A stretch of 15,002 nt of DNA from contig DGFE01000074.1 of assembly GCA_002391525.1 (NCBI GenBank), forward strand, positions 1 to 15,002, written 5' to 3'. The stretch is from Competibacteraceae bacterium UBA3908 (GTDB lineage Bacteria; Pseudomonadota; Gammaproteobacteria; Competibacterales; Competibacteraceae). Below the pieces are notes generated by a model. That model was not told the DNA's origin. It saw nothing but the letters and a program-made list of their open reading frames with translations, and did no database searches. Of the stretch, positions 6,527-14,916 are shown piece after piece (within the stretch, counting starts at the first letter, position 1; the number at the start of each line of letters is the position of its first letter). A program made the translations under genes and the position numbers.

Positions 6527-7517
6527 CGGACCAACCCAGCCGCGTGAGGGTGTCGAGAACCTGGGAAACGGTGATCGCCGTCATGCCGCGCTCGCCGTCG
6601 GGCGGCATGATCGTATGGATGGAACGAGAATGCCACAGCGGCGGCGAACCACCAAACAACCCGATGGCGGGCACCCCCAGGGCGGCGGCGATATTCAGCA
6701 CGCCGGTATCGTTGCCGATATGGCAGCGGCACCGCGCCAGCAACGCCGCGGTCTGCTCCAGCGGCAGCGCCACCGCATTCACCGCCTGGCCACCTCCAGC
6801 CGCGATCCGCTCGAAAATGTCGTCGGCCAGCGACCGTTCCGCTGGTCCGCCGACGATGAACACCGAACCGGACCACCGGCGCCGCAAGGCCAGCGCCAGT
6901 TCCGCGAAGCGCGCCGCACCCCATTGCTTCCACGCTTCGCTACTGCCAATGCCCAGCGCGATCCACGGCGAGGGCCAGCCCGCGAAGCGCGCCGCCACCG
7001 CTCGTCCGGCCTCGACCGCGACCATCAGCCGGGGTTCCGGCTCGTCGCGCCGCACCCCCGCCAAATCCAGCAAGGCGTCCGCCCGAACGATGGGATGCGC
7101 GTGGCGCCGCTCGGGCGGTAACCGGACCGGCACGCTCAGCAGCAACGACTGCAAACCCACCCCGTAACCGATTCGTTCCGGGATGCCGGCCAACCGGGCC
7201 GCCAGCGCGTATCGGGCGCTGCCATGCAGGATCCACGCTCGTTGATAGTTGCCCTGGCGCAACAGCTCCGCCAGCCGAGACAGGCCGCGCGAGCCGGCAT
7301 GACGTCCGGTCTCACGCTCCAGCCACAACACCCGTTCGACGCTGGGATCGGCGCGCAACAACCGGTCGGCCTGGGAACGCGGCTTGGTCAGGATGTCCAC
7401 CCGGCCCGTGGCCGCCGTCGTCGCGATGGCGTGAATGTGCGGCAGGTGCCAAACCATGTCGCCGATGCCGGGCAACGGCTGCACGATCAGGGTTCGCCCG
7501 GATGTCGCCAGCTTCAT
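6504..7517 (-). CDS. GT9 glycosyltransferase (heptosyltransferase family)
   Basis: This is the second family 9 protein of the window, 337 residues from the ATG at 7517. The N-terminus TLIVQPLPGIGDMVWHLPHIHAI carries the conserved GIGD (17-20). The donor half shows IALGIGSSEAWKQWG (186-200), FIVGGPAE (220-227) and the signature HIGNDTGVLNIAAALGVPAIGLFGG (266-290; D270, G272). The frame stays open for a further 951 bases upstream, but that extension is out of frame with the GT4 gene it crosses. The ATG at 7517 forms a 4-base ATGA overlap with the GT4 stop and has GGGG seven bases upstream. The likely role is transfer of a heptose or another LPS-core sugar. It lacks the four-cysteine cluster of the other GT9 protein. 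Confidence 0.87.
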   Translation of the reverse strand: MKLATSGRTLIVQPLPGIGDMVWHLPHIHAIATTAATGRVDILTKPRSQADRLLRADPSVERVLWLERETGRHAGSRGLSRLAELLRQGNYQRAWILHGSARYALAARLAGIPERIGYGVGLQSLLLSVPVRLPPERRHAHPIVRADALLDLAGVRRDEPEPRLMVAVEAGRAVAARFAGWPSPWIALGIGSSEAWKQWGAARFAELALALRRRWSGSVFIVGGPAERSLADDIFERIAAGGGQAVNAVALPLEQTAALLARCRCHIGNDTGVLNIAAALGVPAIGLFGGSPPLWHSRSIHTIMPPDGERGMTAITVSQVLDTLTRLGWSDEDRDTV

Positions 7518-8641
7518 GTCCGATCCCCGCGTGTTCGATACACGGCTTCGTACAACGCCAACGTTTCGTCCAACATCCGCCGCAAGGGAAACACCGGCTC
7601 CGACGGTACCGGCGGCGCGGCGGCCAACAACGCCGTCACCCGCCGGGTCAGCGCTTCCAGATTGCCGACCGGCGTCAGGCCGGCGGGATACAACCGGGCC
7701 AGAATCTCGCCGACCCCGCCGTGCTGGTAACCGACCACCGGCGTGCCGAGGCTCAGCGCCTCCAATACCGTGCGCCCGAAGGATTCCGGCTGGGCCGACA
7801 ACGACAGCACCAACGTGGAAATCGCGTAAATCTCGCGCATGTCGGCACGATAGCCGGTAAACAACACGACGTCGCTCAAACCCCGCGCCCGCGCCTTTTC
7901 CCGCAGTCCAGCGGCGTAACGCTGTCGACGGGGTTCCGCACCGCCGACGATCAGCCCGTATGCCGGCAACCCGCGCGCCCGCAGCCGGGTGATCAACTCG
8001 ATGAAATCCTCGTGGCCCTTGAGCCGACTCAGCCGGCCCGGCAGCGTCAAGACCGGCGCGTCCCGCAGTTGCGGATAGTGACGGCGCCAATCGGCCAACC
8101 AGTCGGGCGAGGGCCGGTAGCCGTAGGGAAAAGCCGCCGGATCCACGCCGCGCTGGATCACCTGAATCCGCTCCGCCGGCAGCCCGGGATAATGCCGCTG
8201 CAAATAGGCGCGCACCGTCTCGGAAACCGCGATCACCCGCTCGCCGCGCGTCATGATGGCACTGTAGCGGGATGGCGAATAAAGCCCGTGCACCGTGGTG
8301 ACGAAGCGCGGCCGGGTCGCCGGATCCATGCTCCGCCACGCCAGCCAGCCGACCCAGGCCGGCAGCCGCGAACGGGCGTGCAGGATGTCGATGCGCTGTT
8401 CGGCCAGCCAGCGCCGCAACGGCCGCACCCAGCGCAGGGTCAACGGTGATTTGACGCCCAGCGGCCAAGCCAGATGCTCGCTGCCCTCCCCCAGCAGTTC
8501 CGGGACGAGTCGGCCACCGGCGGAAACCACCACCGACCGGTGACCGCGCCGGGCCAATTCCCGCGCCACCTCCAGCGTGCCGCGCTCCACGCCGCCGCCG
8601 TCCAGCGCAGGCAGCAGTTGCGCCACGCTCAGGCGAACCAT
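7514..8641 (-). CDS. GT4 glycosyltransferase (GT-B fold)
   Basis: From the ATG at 8641 the protein has 375 residues. Family 4 hallmarks are the N-terminal VAQLLPALDGGGVERGTLEVARELARRGH (6-34), TTVHGLYSPSRYSAIM (115-130), the RGVDP segment (164-168), LPGRLSRLKGHEDFIELI (200-217) and the EX7E motif in PESFGRTVLEAL (E286, E294). The longer open frame (to 9385) crosses the ELM1 gene in another frame and is rejected as the N-terminus. The gene overlaps the ELM1 gene by 13 bases and the following GT9 gene by 4 bases. It is presumably a cytoplasmic LPS-core glycosyltransferase of WaaG-like type. Its sugar donor is not determinable here. Confidence 0.88.
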   Translation of the reverse strand: MVRLSVAQLLPALDGGGVERGTLEVARELARRGHRSVVVSAGGRLVPELLGEGSEHLAWPLGVKSPLTLRWVRPLRRWLAEQRIDILHARSRLPAWVGWLAWRSMDPATRPRFVTTVHGLYSPSRYSAIMTRGERVIAVSETVRAYLQRHYPGLPAERIQVIQRGVDPAAFPYGYRPSPDWLADWRRHYPQLRDAPVLTLPGRLSRLKGHEDFIELITRLRARGLPAYGLIVGGAEPRRQRYAAGLREKARARGLSDVVLFTGYRADMREIYAISTLVLSLSAQPESFGRTVLEALSLGTPVVGYQHGGVGEILARLYPAGLTPVGNLEALTRRVTALLAAAPPVPSEPVFPLRRMLDETLALYEAVYRTRGDRT

Positions 8642-9537
8642 CGCTCGATGATCCAGCGGGCGCAGCGCTCGGCCTCGTTGAATATTCCCGGCGGACGGCG
8701 CAGTCGTCGGTTCTGTCGCCAGATGGCGAAGGGGGTGATCCAGTCGTCGGCGGCCAATCGTTCGAGTCCCCGTCCGATACGGCTGGCGCGCCGTGGTGGA
8801 ACCTCCAGCACCCCGACCGCGGCCCCGGCGGTGAGAGCCTCGTAGATCATGGACACGCTGTCGGCGGTGACCCACGCCTGTCCCGCTCGCGCCAGTTGCG
8901 CCGGCAACCAATCGGGGGGGGTTTGCGCGACCGGAACCACGGTCAGCCGGGAAGCCGATCCCGCCTCGAAACCGGCCAGAAAGCTGGCCGGCGTGCGGCG
9001 GGAGGTGGTCAGGATCCAGCGCACCGTCGGATCGGCGGTCACAATCGCGGCGATTTGCCGGCGCAGGGTAGCGTTGTCCCAGCCGAAATGCGCGGATGGG
9101 CCGCCGATCAGCAACAATCCCCGCTCGGGCTCCAGCGCGAGGGAGGGTTGGATCCGATTCAGCGCCCCGCGCGTGGCGAGCACGTTCGGGCGGACCGGCG
9201 GCGAGTCGTGTTCGGGGACCAGGCACAGATCGAACAGGCCCAGCGGCAGGCTGGGCCGCATCAGCACGACCGTTCTCCCGCCGCGGCGCCGGCGGGCGGC
9301 CAGCAGCGAGAGATGGGTCCGGTGGCCGGCGCCCAGCAACAGGTCCGGCGCCGGCAGGTCGCGCCAGGTCGCCGGGAGTTTGCACAGCAAGCCGGCGAGC
9401 GCGACGCCCACCGGCAACGGCTTCAGCGTGATGGCTTCAACGGACCGCAACCGGACCAGGGCCTCGAGCAGGCCCCGGCTTTGGTTGGCGTGACCGGCCT
9501 TGCCGTCGTCGAACCGCCAGGCTACGAGTGGCGTCAC
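8629..9537 (-). CDS. ELM1 family (DUF1022) protein, GT-B-like
   Basis: The 302-residue protein matches the ELM1 family, named for a plant mitochondrial fission factor but widespread in proteobacteria, where its role is not established. Seen: WRFDDGKAGHANQSRGLLEAL (7-27), LLIGGPSAHFGW (142-153), ILTTSRRTP (175-183) and VTADSVSMIYEAL (223-235). The last three resemble nucleotide-sugar-binding parts of GT-B transferases. The start is a GTG at 9537 with GGAG six bases upstream. Using the in-frame ATG at 9780 would add 81 proline/arginine-rich residues that are only the zinc-protein gene read out of frame. The stop overlaps the GT4 start by 13 bases. The coupling suggests work in the same LPS or envelope pathway; this is inference. 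Confidence 0.85.
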   Translation of the reverse strand: MTPLVAWRFDDGKAGHANQSRGLLEALVRLRSVEAITLKPLPVGVALAGLLCKLPATWRDLPAPDLLLGAGHRTHLSLLAARRRRGGRTVVLMRPSLPLGLFDLCLVPEHDSPPVRPNVLATRGALNRIQPSLALEPERGLLLIGGPSAHFGWDNATLRRQIAAIVTADPTVRWILTTSRRTPASFLAGFEAGSASRLTVVPVAQTPPDWLPAQLARAGQAWVTADSVSMIYEALTAGAAVGVLEVPPRRASRIGRGLERLAADDWITPFAIWRQNRRLRRPPGIFNEAERCARWIIERWFA

Positions 9538-9565
9538 CGGCGGCTCCGCCCATGTCGGGCAACGG

Positions 9566-9772
9566 TCAATCCACCAGCACGTAATCGGCGCCGCAGTAGG
9601 GGCACTTGGCCTTGCCCGTGGCTTCGATGGGCAGATAGACCTTGGGATGGGAACACCACAACAACATGTCCGGCATCGGGCAGGACAACGGCAAATCGGC
9701 GCGGCTGACCTCGTAGACCTTCTGGGCGTTGGGCATGGCCTTGGCGGGAGCGGCGGCGGAAGCGGCAGCCAT
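9566..9772 (-). CDS. Small CHCC zinc-finger protein (NDUFS6-like zf-CHCC)
   Basis: The 68-residue protein has an alanine-rich N-terminus (1-15) followed by a conserved core: YEVSRADLPLSCPMP, then LWCSHPKVYLPIE, then GKAKCPYCGADYVL. The likely metal ligands are C31, H42, C57 and C60, the pattern of the zf-CHCC family that also includes the NDUFS6 subunit of mitochondrial complex I. C40 is an extra cysteine. In bacteria the role of these stand-alone proteins is not known. The ATG at 9772 has an AGGAG nine bases upstream. An ATG eight bases earlier (9780) is in another frame and too close to the ribosome site. The gene lies 94 bases after ilvE and 28 bases before the ELM1 start. Confidence 0.9.
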   Translation of the reverse strand: MAAASAAAPAKAMPNAQKVYEVSRADLPLSCPMPDMLLWCSHPKVYLPIEATGKAKCPYCGADYVLVD

Positions 9773-9829
9773 GGCGGCATTCTCCTGTTTTGTGGTTATC
9801 GACGGTTATCGGCGGCGGCAATACCAATC

Positions 9830-9859
9830 GACCGCGCGGGCTCGTTGACGCGCGCGATC
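9830..9859 (-). other. G+C-rich hairpin in the ilvE/zinc-finger intergenic gap
   Basis: On the minus strand, 7 bases after the ilvE stop, the arms 9859-9851 and 9838-9830 form a 9-bp stem (one G-U pair) with a 12-base loop. No T run follows, so it is not a standard intrinsic terminator. It might protect the ilvE 3' end or reduce read-through, or be a by-product of alternating CG composition. On the minus strand this gap also holds two copies of CGATAACC ten bases apart, at 9812-9805 and 9802-9795. Confidence 0.35.
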
Positions 9860-9866
9860 CCTGAAC

Positions 9867-10790
9867 TCAAACCAGCGTCAACCATTCGGGGTATTCATCG
9901 CGGCGGCCATGAACCTGATCGAAATACAACTCTTGCAGGCGCTGGGTGATCGGGCCGCGTCGACCATTGCCGATCCGGCGACCGTCCACCTCGCGGATCG
10001 GCGTCACTTCGGCGGCGGTGCCGGTGAAGAACGCTTCGTCGGCGATGTACACCTCGTCGCGGGTGATGCGTTTTTCCCTGACCGGAACGCCGAGATCGGC
10101 GGCGAAGCGGATGATGGTATCGCGGGTGATGCCTTCCAGGGCCGAGGTCAAATCCGGCGTGTAGAGAATGCCGTCGCGGACGATAAAGATGTTTTCGCCG
10201 CTGCCCTCGGAGACATACCCCTCGGTATCCAGCAGCATGGCCTCGTCGTAACCATCGCGCACGGCCTCGGCCAGCGCCAGCATCGAATTCATGTAATTGC
10301 CGTTGGCCTTGGCCTTGCACATGATGATGTTGACATGGTGACGATTGAACGACGAGGTGCGGACGCGGATGCCGCGCTCCAGATTCTCCGCGCCCAGATA
10401 GGCGCCCCACTCCCAGGCGGCGACGATGACGTGGACCTTGAGATTGTCGGCGCGAATCCCCATGCCCTCGGAGCCGTAGAAGCACATCGGGCGGATGTAG
10501 GCGCTGGCCAGGTTGTTGGCGCGCACCGCCTGCCGACTGGCCTCGTTGATCTCGTCCTTGCTGTATGGCAGCGGCATGCCGACGATGTGGGCCGAACGGA
10601 ACAGCCGGTCGGTGTGGGCCTGCAGCCGGAAGATGGCGGCGCCCCGGTCGGTGGCATAAGCGCGAACCCCCTCGAACACCCCCATGCCATAGTGCAGGGT
10701 ATGGGTCAGGACATGGGTGTTGGCCTCGCGCCAGGGCACCAGTTCACCGTCGTACCAGATCAGACCGTCACGGTCGGCCATCGTCGTCAT
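9867..10790 (-). CDS. ilvE: Branched-chain amino acid aminotransferase
   Basis: The 307-residue PLP-dependent fold-type IV transaminase catalyses the last step of isoleucine, leucine and valine synthesis (and the first of their breakdown), using glutamate/2-oxoglutarate. Length matches E. coli IlvE (309). Seen: LHYGMGVFEGVRAY (32-45), YIRPMCFYGSEGMG (98-111), the PLP lysine region CKAKANGNYMNS (K161 by comparison with E. coli), LDTEGYVSEGSGENIFIVRDG (187-207), EGITRDTII (219-227) and FFTGTAAEVTPIREVDGR (254-271). The first of two in-frame ATGs (10790) is chosen because GGAGGA ends seven bases upstream of it. The gene follows glnE after an 88-base gap with its own strong ribosome site and is apparently co-transcribed with it. 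Confidence 0.97.
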   Translation of the reverse strand: MTTMADRDGLIWYDGELVPWREANTHVLTHTLHYGMGVFEGVRAYATDRGAAIFRLQAHTDRLFRSAHIVGMPLPYSKDEINEASRQAVRANNLASAYIRPMCFYGSEGMGIRADNLKVHVIVAAWEWGAYLGAENLERGIRVRTSSFNRHHVNIIMCKAKANGNYMNSMLALAEAVRDGYDEAMLLDTEGYVSEGSGENIFIVRDGILYTPDLTSALEGITRDTIIRFAADLGVPVREKRITRDEVYIADEAFFTGTAAEVTPIREVDGRRIGNGRRGPITQRLQELYFDQVHGRRDEYPEWLTLV

Positions 10791-10878
10791 CCGAATCTCC
10801 TCCGCAAATCAGGATCGCGCGCCACGCGGGCCGCGCGCCGCGTCCGCCACTCGTTGCAAGCGCCCACGCCCGGTTGCC
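10791..10878 (-). other. glnE-ilvE intergenic gap with ilvE ribosome site
   Basis: This 88-base gap contains the GGAGGA ribosome-binding sequence of ilvE (about 10803-10798) and a G+C-rich inverted repeat (10824-10829 with 10838-10843, loop of 8). No T run and no convincing promoter boxes are seen. The gap is compatible with read-through from glnE. Confidence 0.4.
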
Positions 10879-13767
10879 TCAATCGCTTTCCATCAAGCGC
10901 CGCCAGATGCGGATCACGCTTTCGCGAGCATCATGCACCTCGGCCACCGGAACCAGGGCGGGCTGCTCTTGCAGCTTGAGCAGATGAATGCGCCGGCGCA
11001 GTCCCCGATAGGCGTTGCGCAACCGGGCGGCGTCGGCAATGGACAGGATGCCAAACCGTTCCAGCCCGTCGAGTTGCCGGATATTGTCCGTGTAGATCAG
11101 CAGGTCGGGATAGCGGTAAGCATTCGCCAGAATTTTATATTGCACCATAAATTCGATATCGGCGATACCACCCCGGCCCTGCTTGAGATCGAAGCGGTCG
11201 GCGGTGCTGGCGTCCAGTTCGGCACGCATCCGTTCGCGCATGTCGCGGACCTCCTGGCGCAACGCGGCGGGATCGCGCTCGCGCTGCAACACCGCGCGGC
11301 GGATGCCTCGATAACGTTCGGCCAGTTCGGGCGGTCCCGCCACCATTCGCGTTCGCGTGAGCGCCTGATGCTCCCAGGTCCAGGCCTGATGGTGCTGGTA
11401 TTCGGCGAACGCCTCGAAGGAACTGACCAGCAGGCCGGCCCGACCGCTGGGCCGCAGCCGGGTGTCCACCTCGTACAGATCGCCGGCCCCGGTGCGGGTG
11501 GTGAGCAGATGGATGATCCGTTGCACCAGCCGGGCGAAGAAAGTCGGATTGTCGATCTGGCGTGGCCCATCGGTCAGTTGCCGGTCGCCGGCACTGTCGT
11601 GCAGGAACACGAGGTCGAGATCGGAACCGTAGTTCAATTCGATGCCGCCCAGTTTGCCGTAGGCGACGACGGCGAAGCGCGCTTCCCGCTGCGCGCCGTC
11701 CACCACGCAGCGGGGCTGGCCGAACTTCGGCAGCAGGTCGGCCCAGGCCAGTTCCAGCACCTTGCGCAGCAGGGTTTCGGCGATTTCGGTCAGATGGTCG
11801 CTGACGATCATCAGCGGCATGGCGCCGCTGACATCGGCGGCGGCAACCCGCAGCACCTGGGCCTGCTTGAAATAGCGCAAGGCGTTCAGCACCTCCTCGG
11901 GATCGTCCGCCGGCGCCCGCGCCAACTGTTGCTCCAGCTCCAGCGCCAGTTGACTCCGGTCCAGCGGCGCGTACAGCACGGCCGGATTCAGCAGGTCGTC
12001 CAGCAACAGGGGATAGCGCGCCAGATGCGTGCCGATCCAGCCGCTGGCGGCGCACAGCTTGACCAATTGCGCCAGGGCTTGCGGATGGTCGGCCAGCAGC
12101 GCCAGATACACCGAGCGGCGGGCGACGGCTTCCAGCAGATCGAACACGCGCTCCAGGGTCGCGGCTGGTTGCGGCGTGGCGGCGACCGCCTCCAACACCC
12201 GTGGGACTAGCGCATCCAGCCGCTCGCGACCGCGCGGACTCATGGTCCGGTAACTGAAACCGTGCTTCAGCGCCCGCAACCGGTTCCAGGCCAGCGCCGG
12301 GTTCTCGAAACCCCGCCCGGTCAGCAGTTGCAGCGCATTCTCCTCGCCGGGATCGCCCCGCCACAACACCGCGAGGTCGGATTTGCCGGCGTTCGGTTCC
12401 GGCATGGCCGTCCCGCCGAACACCTGAGCGAATTGCTGGGTCACGGCCTCGACATGCCGCGCCAGTTCCAGCGTGAACGCGCCCCAGCCGGGATATCCCA
12501 TGGCGAAAGCCAACCGCAGTTTCGCCAGTTCATCCTCGGGCAGATCGTGTGTCTGCTGGTCGGCCCAGGCTTGCAAGCGGTTCTCGACCCGGCGCAGGAA
12601 GTCATAGGCCCGCTTGAGACTGTCGACCGCCGCGACCGGCAGCCGACCGCTGGCGCCCAGCGTGTCCAGCACCCGCAGGATGCCGCGCTCCCGCAGCGCC
12701 GGCTCGCGCCCGCCGTAGATCAGTTGGAACGCCTGGCCGATGAATTCGATTTCGCGGATGCCCCCCGGCCCCAGCTTGATGTTGCGCCGCATCCCCTTGC
12801 GCTCCACCTCCTGGGCGATCAGGGCTTTCATGCCGCGCAGCGCCTCGAAGGCGCTGTAATCCAGATAGCGCCGGTAAACGAACGGCCGCAGGCTGGCCAG
12901 CAGCCGCTCGCCGGCTTCACGGTCGCCGGCGATCACCCGGGCCTTGATCATCGCGTAGCGTTCCCAGTCGCGGCCATGGTGCTGGTAGTAATCCTCGAAG
13001 GCGGCGAACGACATCGCCAGCGGTCCGGAATCACCGAACGGCCGCAGCCGCAGATCCACCCGGAACACGAACCCGTCGGCGGTTGCTTCGGCCAGGATCT
13101 TGCCCAACCGCTGGCCGAGCCGGCGAAAGAACTCCTCGTTGCTGATGGCGCGTGCCCCGTCGGTCTGGCCCTGCCGGGGGTACGCGAATATCAGGTCGAT
13201 GTCCGAGGAAAAGTTGAGTTCGCGTCCGCCGAGCTTGCCCATGCCCAGCACCACCAGCCGTTGCGGCTGGCCGTCAGCGTCGCGCGGTTCGCCATAACGC
13301 TGGCGCTGCCAGCCGTGTAGTCGGTCCAGCGCCGCGCCGACCGCGACTTCCGCCACGTCCGTCAGATCGCCGAGCGTCTCCGCCAGTCCGGCCAATCCAG
13401 CCAGATCGCGCCAGGCGACGCGGATCATTTCCCGGGACCGGAACCGGCGCAGCGCCACACCGAGCCGGTCTTCGTCCGTCGCGTCCGCCAGCAGCCGGTC
13501 CAGCCGCGCCGCGCAAGCGCCGGGCGTGTAGCTCGCCGCCAGATCGCCGCTGGCCAGCAATTCCGCCAGCAACGCCGGCTCGCGGACGCAGGTCCGGGCG
13601 ACGAATTCGCTGCACGCCCACACCTGGACCAGTTGCTCCAGCGCCGCGCCGGTCGGCGGTTCCACGCCCGCCAGCCGGGCGGCGGAGCCGAAGGCCTCCC
13701 AGTGTTGAGCGACCTCGCGTCGCAAGGCGGGTGGCAACCGGCTCAACCCGGCCTCGAATCCGGCCAT
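10879..13767 (-). CDS. glnE: Bifunctional glutamine synthetase adenylyltransferase / adenylyl-removing enzyme
   Basis: The 962-residue protein (E. coli GlnE 946) regulates glutamine synthetase by adding AMP to, or removing it from, its tyrosine, under PII control. Both nucleotidyltransferase domains are present and look active. The N-terminal adenylyl-removing domain has GMGKLGGRELNFSSDIDLIF (175-194; D189, D191), followed by LGPGGIREIEF (332-342). The C-terminal adenylyltransferase domain has AYGKLGGIELNYGSDLDLVF (702-721; D716, D718), followed by the GRGGIADIEF helical region. No frameshift or missing motif is seen. The ATG at 13767 lies 29 bases after the ydgA stop, with only a weak GGGG ribosome site. 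Adjacency to ilvE and waa-type genes resembles the Pseudomonas locus. Confidence 0.97.
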   Translation of the reverse strand: MAGFEAGLSRLPPALRREVAQHWEAFGSAARLAGVEPPTGAALEQLVQVWACSEFVARTCVREPALLAELLASGDLAASYTPGACAARLDRLLADATDEDRLGVALRRFRSREMIRVAWRDLAGLAGLAETLGDLTDVAEVAVGAALDRLHGWQRQRYGEPRDADGQPQRLVVLGMGKLGGRELNFSSDIDLIFAYPRQGQTDGARAISNEEFFRRLGQRLGKILAEATADGFVFRVDLRLRPFGDSGPLAMSFAAFEDYYQHHGRDWERYAMIKARVIAGDREAGERLLASLRPFVYRRYLDYSAFEALRGMKALIAQEVERKGMRRNIKLGPGGIREIEFIGQAFQLIYGGREPALRERGILRVLDTLGASGRLPVAAVDSLKRAYDFLRRVENRLQAWADQQTHDLPEDELAKLRLAFAMGYPGWGAFTLELARHVEAVTQQFAQVFGGTAMPEPNAGKSDLAVLWRGDPGEENALQLLTGRGFENPALAWNRLRALKHGFSYRTMSPRGRERLDALVPRVLEAVAATPQPAATLERVFDLLEAVARRSVYLALLADHPQALAQLVKLCAASGWIGTHLARYPLLLDDLLNPAVLYAPLDRSQLALELEQQLARAPADDPEEVLNALRYFKQAQVLRVAAADVSGAMPLMIVSDHLTEIAETLLRKVLELAWADLLPKFGQPRCVVDGAQREARFAVVAYGKLGGIELNYGSDLDLVFLHDSAGDRQLTDGPRQIDNPTFFARLVQRIIHLLTTRTGAGDLYEVDTRLRPSGRAGLLVSSFEAFAEYQHHQAWTWEHQALTRTRMVAGPPELAERYRGIRRAVLQRERDPAALRQEVRDMRERMRAELDASTADRFDLKQGRGGIADIEFMVQYKILANAYRYPDLLIYTDNIRQLDGLERFGILSIADAARLRNAYRGLRRRIHLLKLQEQPALVPVAEVHDARESVIRIWRRLMESD

Positions 13768-13796
13768 GACCGTCGCCCCGTCCTTCGCACCGGGCC

Positions 13797-14916
13797 TTAT
13801 TGCTGCTCCGGCGCTTCCTCCTCCTCGACGCCGCCGTCCGGCTCCAGCGGAATTTCCTCCCCGAACACGCCTTCGTCTTCACCCGCGGGAGGCGCCAGCG
13901 GAATTTCCTGACCATTCACCAACAGCTTGCCGCCCTCGAAGCGGGCCTGGGACTTGTACTGATCGCCCTCCAGCCGGACGAATCCGGCGGCAACCAGGTC
14001 CTGGAGTTGCTCCGCGACCTGTTGCGCCGCCATACCCTGAATCGCCTGTTCGCCGGGTTGCTCGCCCTGCTCCCCCGCCTGCGCCAGGATTTGCTCCCTG
14101 GCCATGCTCGTCAGTACGGTTTCGGCCAGAGTCTTGGACACCGCGATCTCGGCCAAGCCCTTTTCCAGCGCGCCCAGCAGCCCAGCCGGATTTTGCAACG
14201 GGTCGATCTCGCCGAAATCCTGGAAATTCAGCGTCAATTTGCCCTGCCAGTCGCCTTGGGTCAGCTTGGCCTGGGTGTCGAACACGAACTCCGGTTTGCC
14301 GCGCAGCAGCGCTTTCACCAGTTTCAGCAACTCGTCCAGCGCCTGTGGATCGTCGGGTTTGGCGGCCATGCTTTGTTGCCATTCCTGCAACTGCGCGGTC
14401 GCGGCGCCGTCCAGATTGCGAAACGCCAATCGCATGCTGCCCGTACCGCTCCAGGGGTCCGCCGTGATTTTGTCGGCTCTGAACAGGGCTTCGACGTCCA
14501 CCTGTTGCGGATTTTGCGCATTCAACGCGGCGGTCGCGTCCATGCCCAGGTTGGTGAGAATGACCGGCGCGCCCGTGGCCGGATCCTGGATGCGCAATTC
14601 GCCGATCTTGAAGCTGGAATCGCCCAGCATCAGATTAAAGGCGCCTTTGCGCTGATTCACCGTCATGGCCAGATCGCGCAGGTCGAGCCGGAGATGGCTG
14701 GCAGCCGACTGCCCCTCGCCGGCGACCTCCGGCTTGCCGACGGCCTCCAGACTGGAGACGGTCATATCGCCCTGCACGGCGGCGCCGCGCGGCCCAACCT
14801 GGAACTGGCCTTGCAGACCGGCGAACTTGAAGCTTTGCAGGTCCTCGACGTCGTTCAGGGTCAGCGGCGGCATGGTGATTCGCGTGTTGCTGGCGCCGTC
14901 GAACGCGACTTGCGAA
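13797..14916 (-). CDS. ydgA: YdgA family (DUF945) protein, 5' end missing
   Basis: This is the C-terminal ~373 residues of a DUF945/YdgA protein. The genomic reading frame enters at the contig end and stops at 13797. Family-like features are repeated amphipathic beta-type segments (for example LRLDLRDLAMTVNQRKGAFNL and IGELRIQDPATGAPVILTNLGM), a glutamine/glutamate-rich stretch, and the near-terminal FVRLEGDQYKSQARFEGGKLLVNGQEIPL. The tail is acidic and ends in glutamines. E. coli YdgA is about 502 residues, so roughly 100-150 residues, including the expected N-terminal membrane anchor, are lost. Function is unknown; the family is envelope-associated. An apparent start (MCIRDS) at 14933 is encoded by adapter sequence and must not be used. 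It lies 29 bases upstream of glnE. Confidence 0.88.

Noticed and set aside
6504..8468. A 654-residue GT9 protein with a long N-terminal extension (apparent fusion)
   Set aside because: The first 317 residues are the GT4 gene read in another frame. The ATG at 7517 with an ATGA overlap and a normal family N-terminus gives the real start.
7514..9385. A 623-residue GT4 protein with a long N-terminal extension
   Set aside because: The extra 248 residues cross the ELM1 gene in another frame and lack any domain. The ATG at 8641 gives a standard GT4 N-terminus.
9538..9780. N-terminal extension of the ELM1 protein to an ATG at 9780
   Set aside because: The extra 81 residues are proline/arginine-rich and overlap the zinc-finger gene in another frame. 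A GTG at 9537 with a GGAG site gives the expected family N-terminus.
10717..12210. A 497-codon plus-strand open frame opposite ilvE and glnE
   Set aside because: Its composition is dominated by Gln, Gly, His and Arg. It covers well-supported motifs of glnE and ilvE on the other strand and has no family features of its own.
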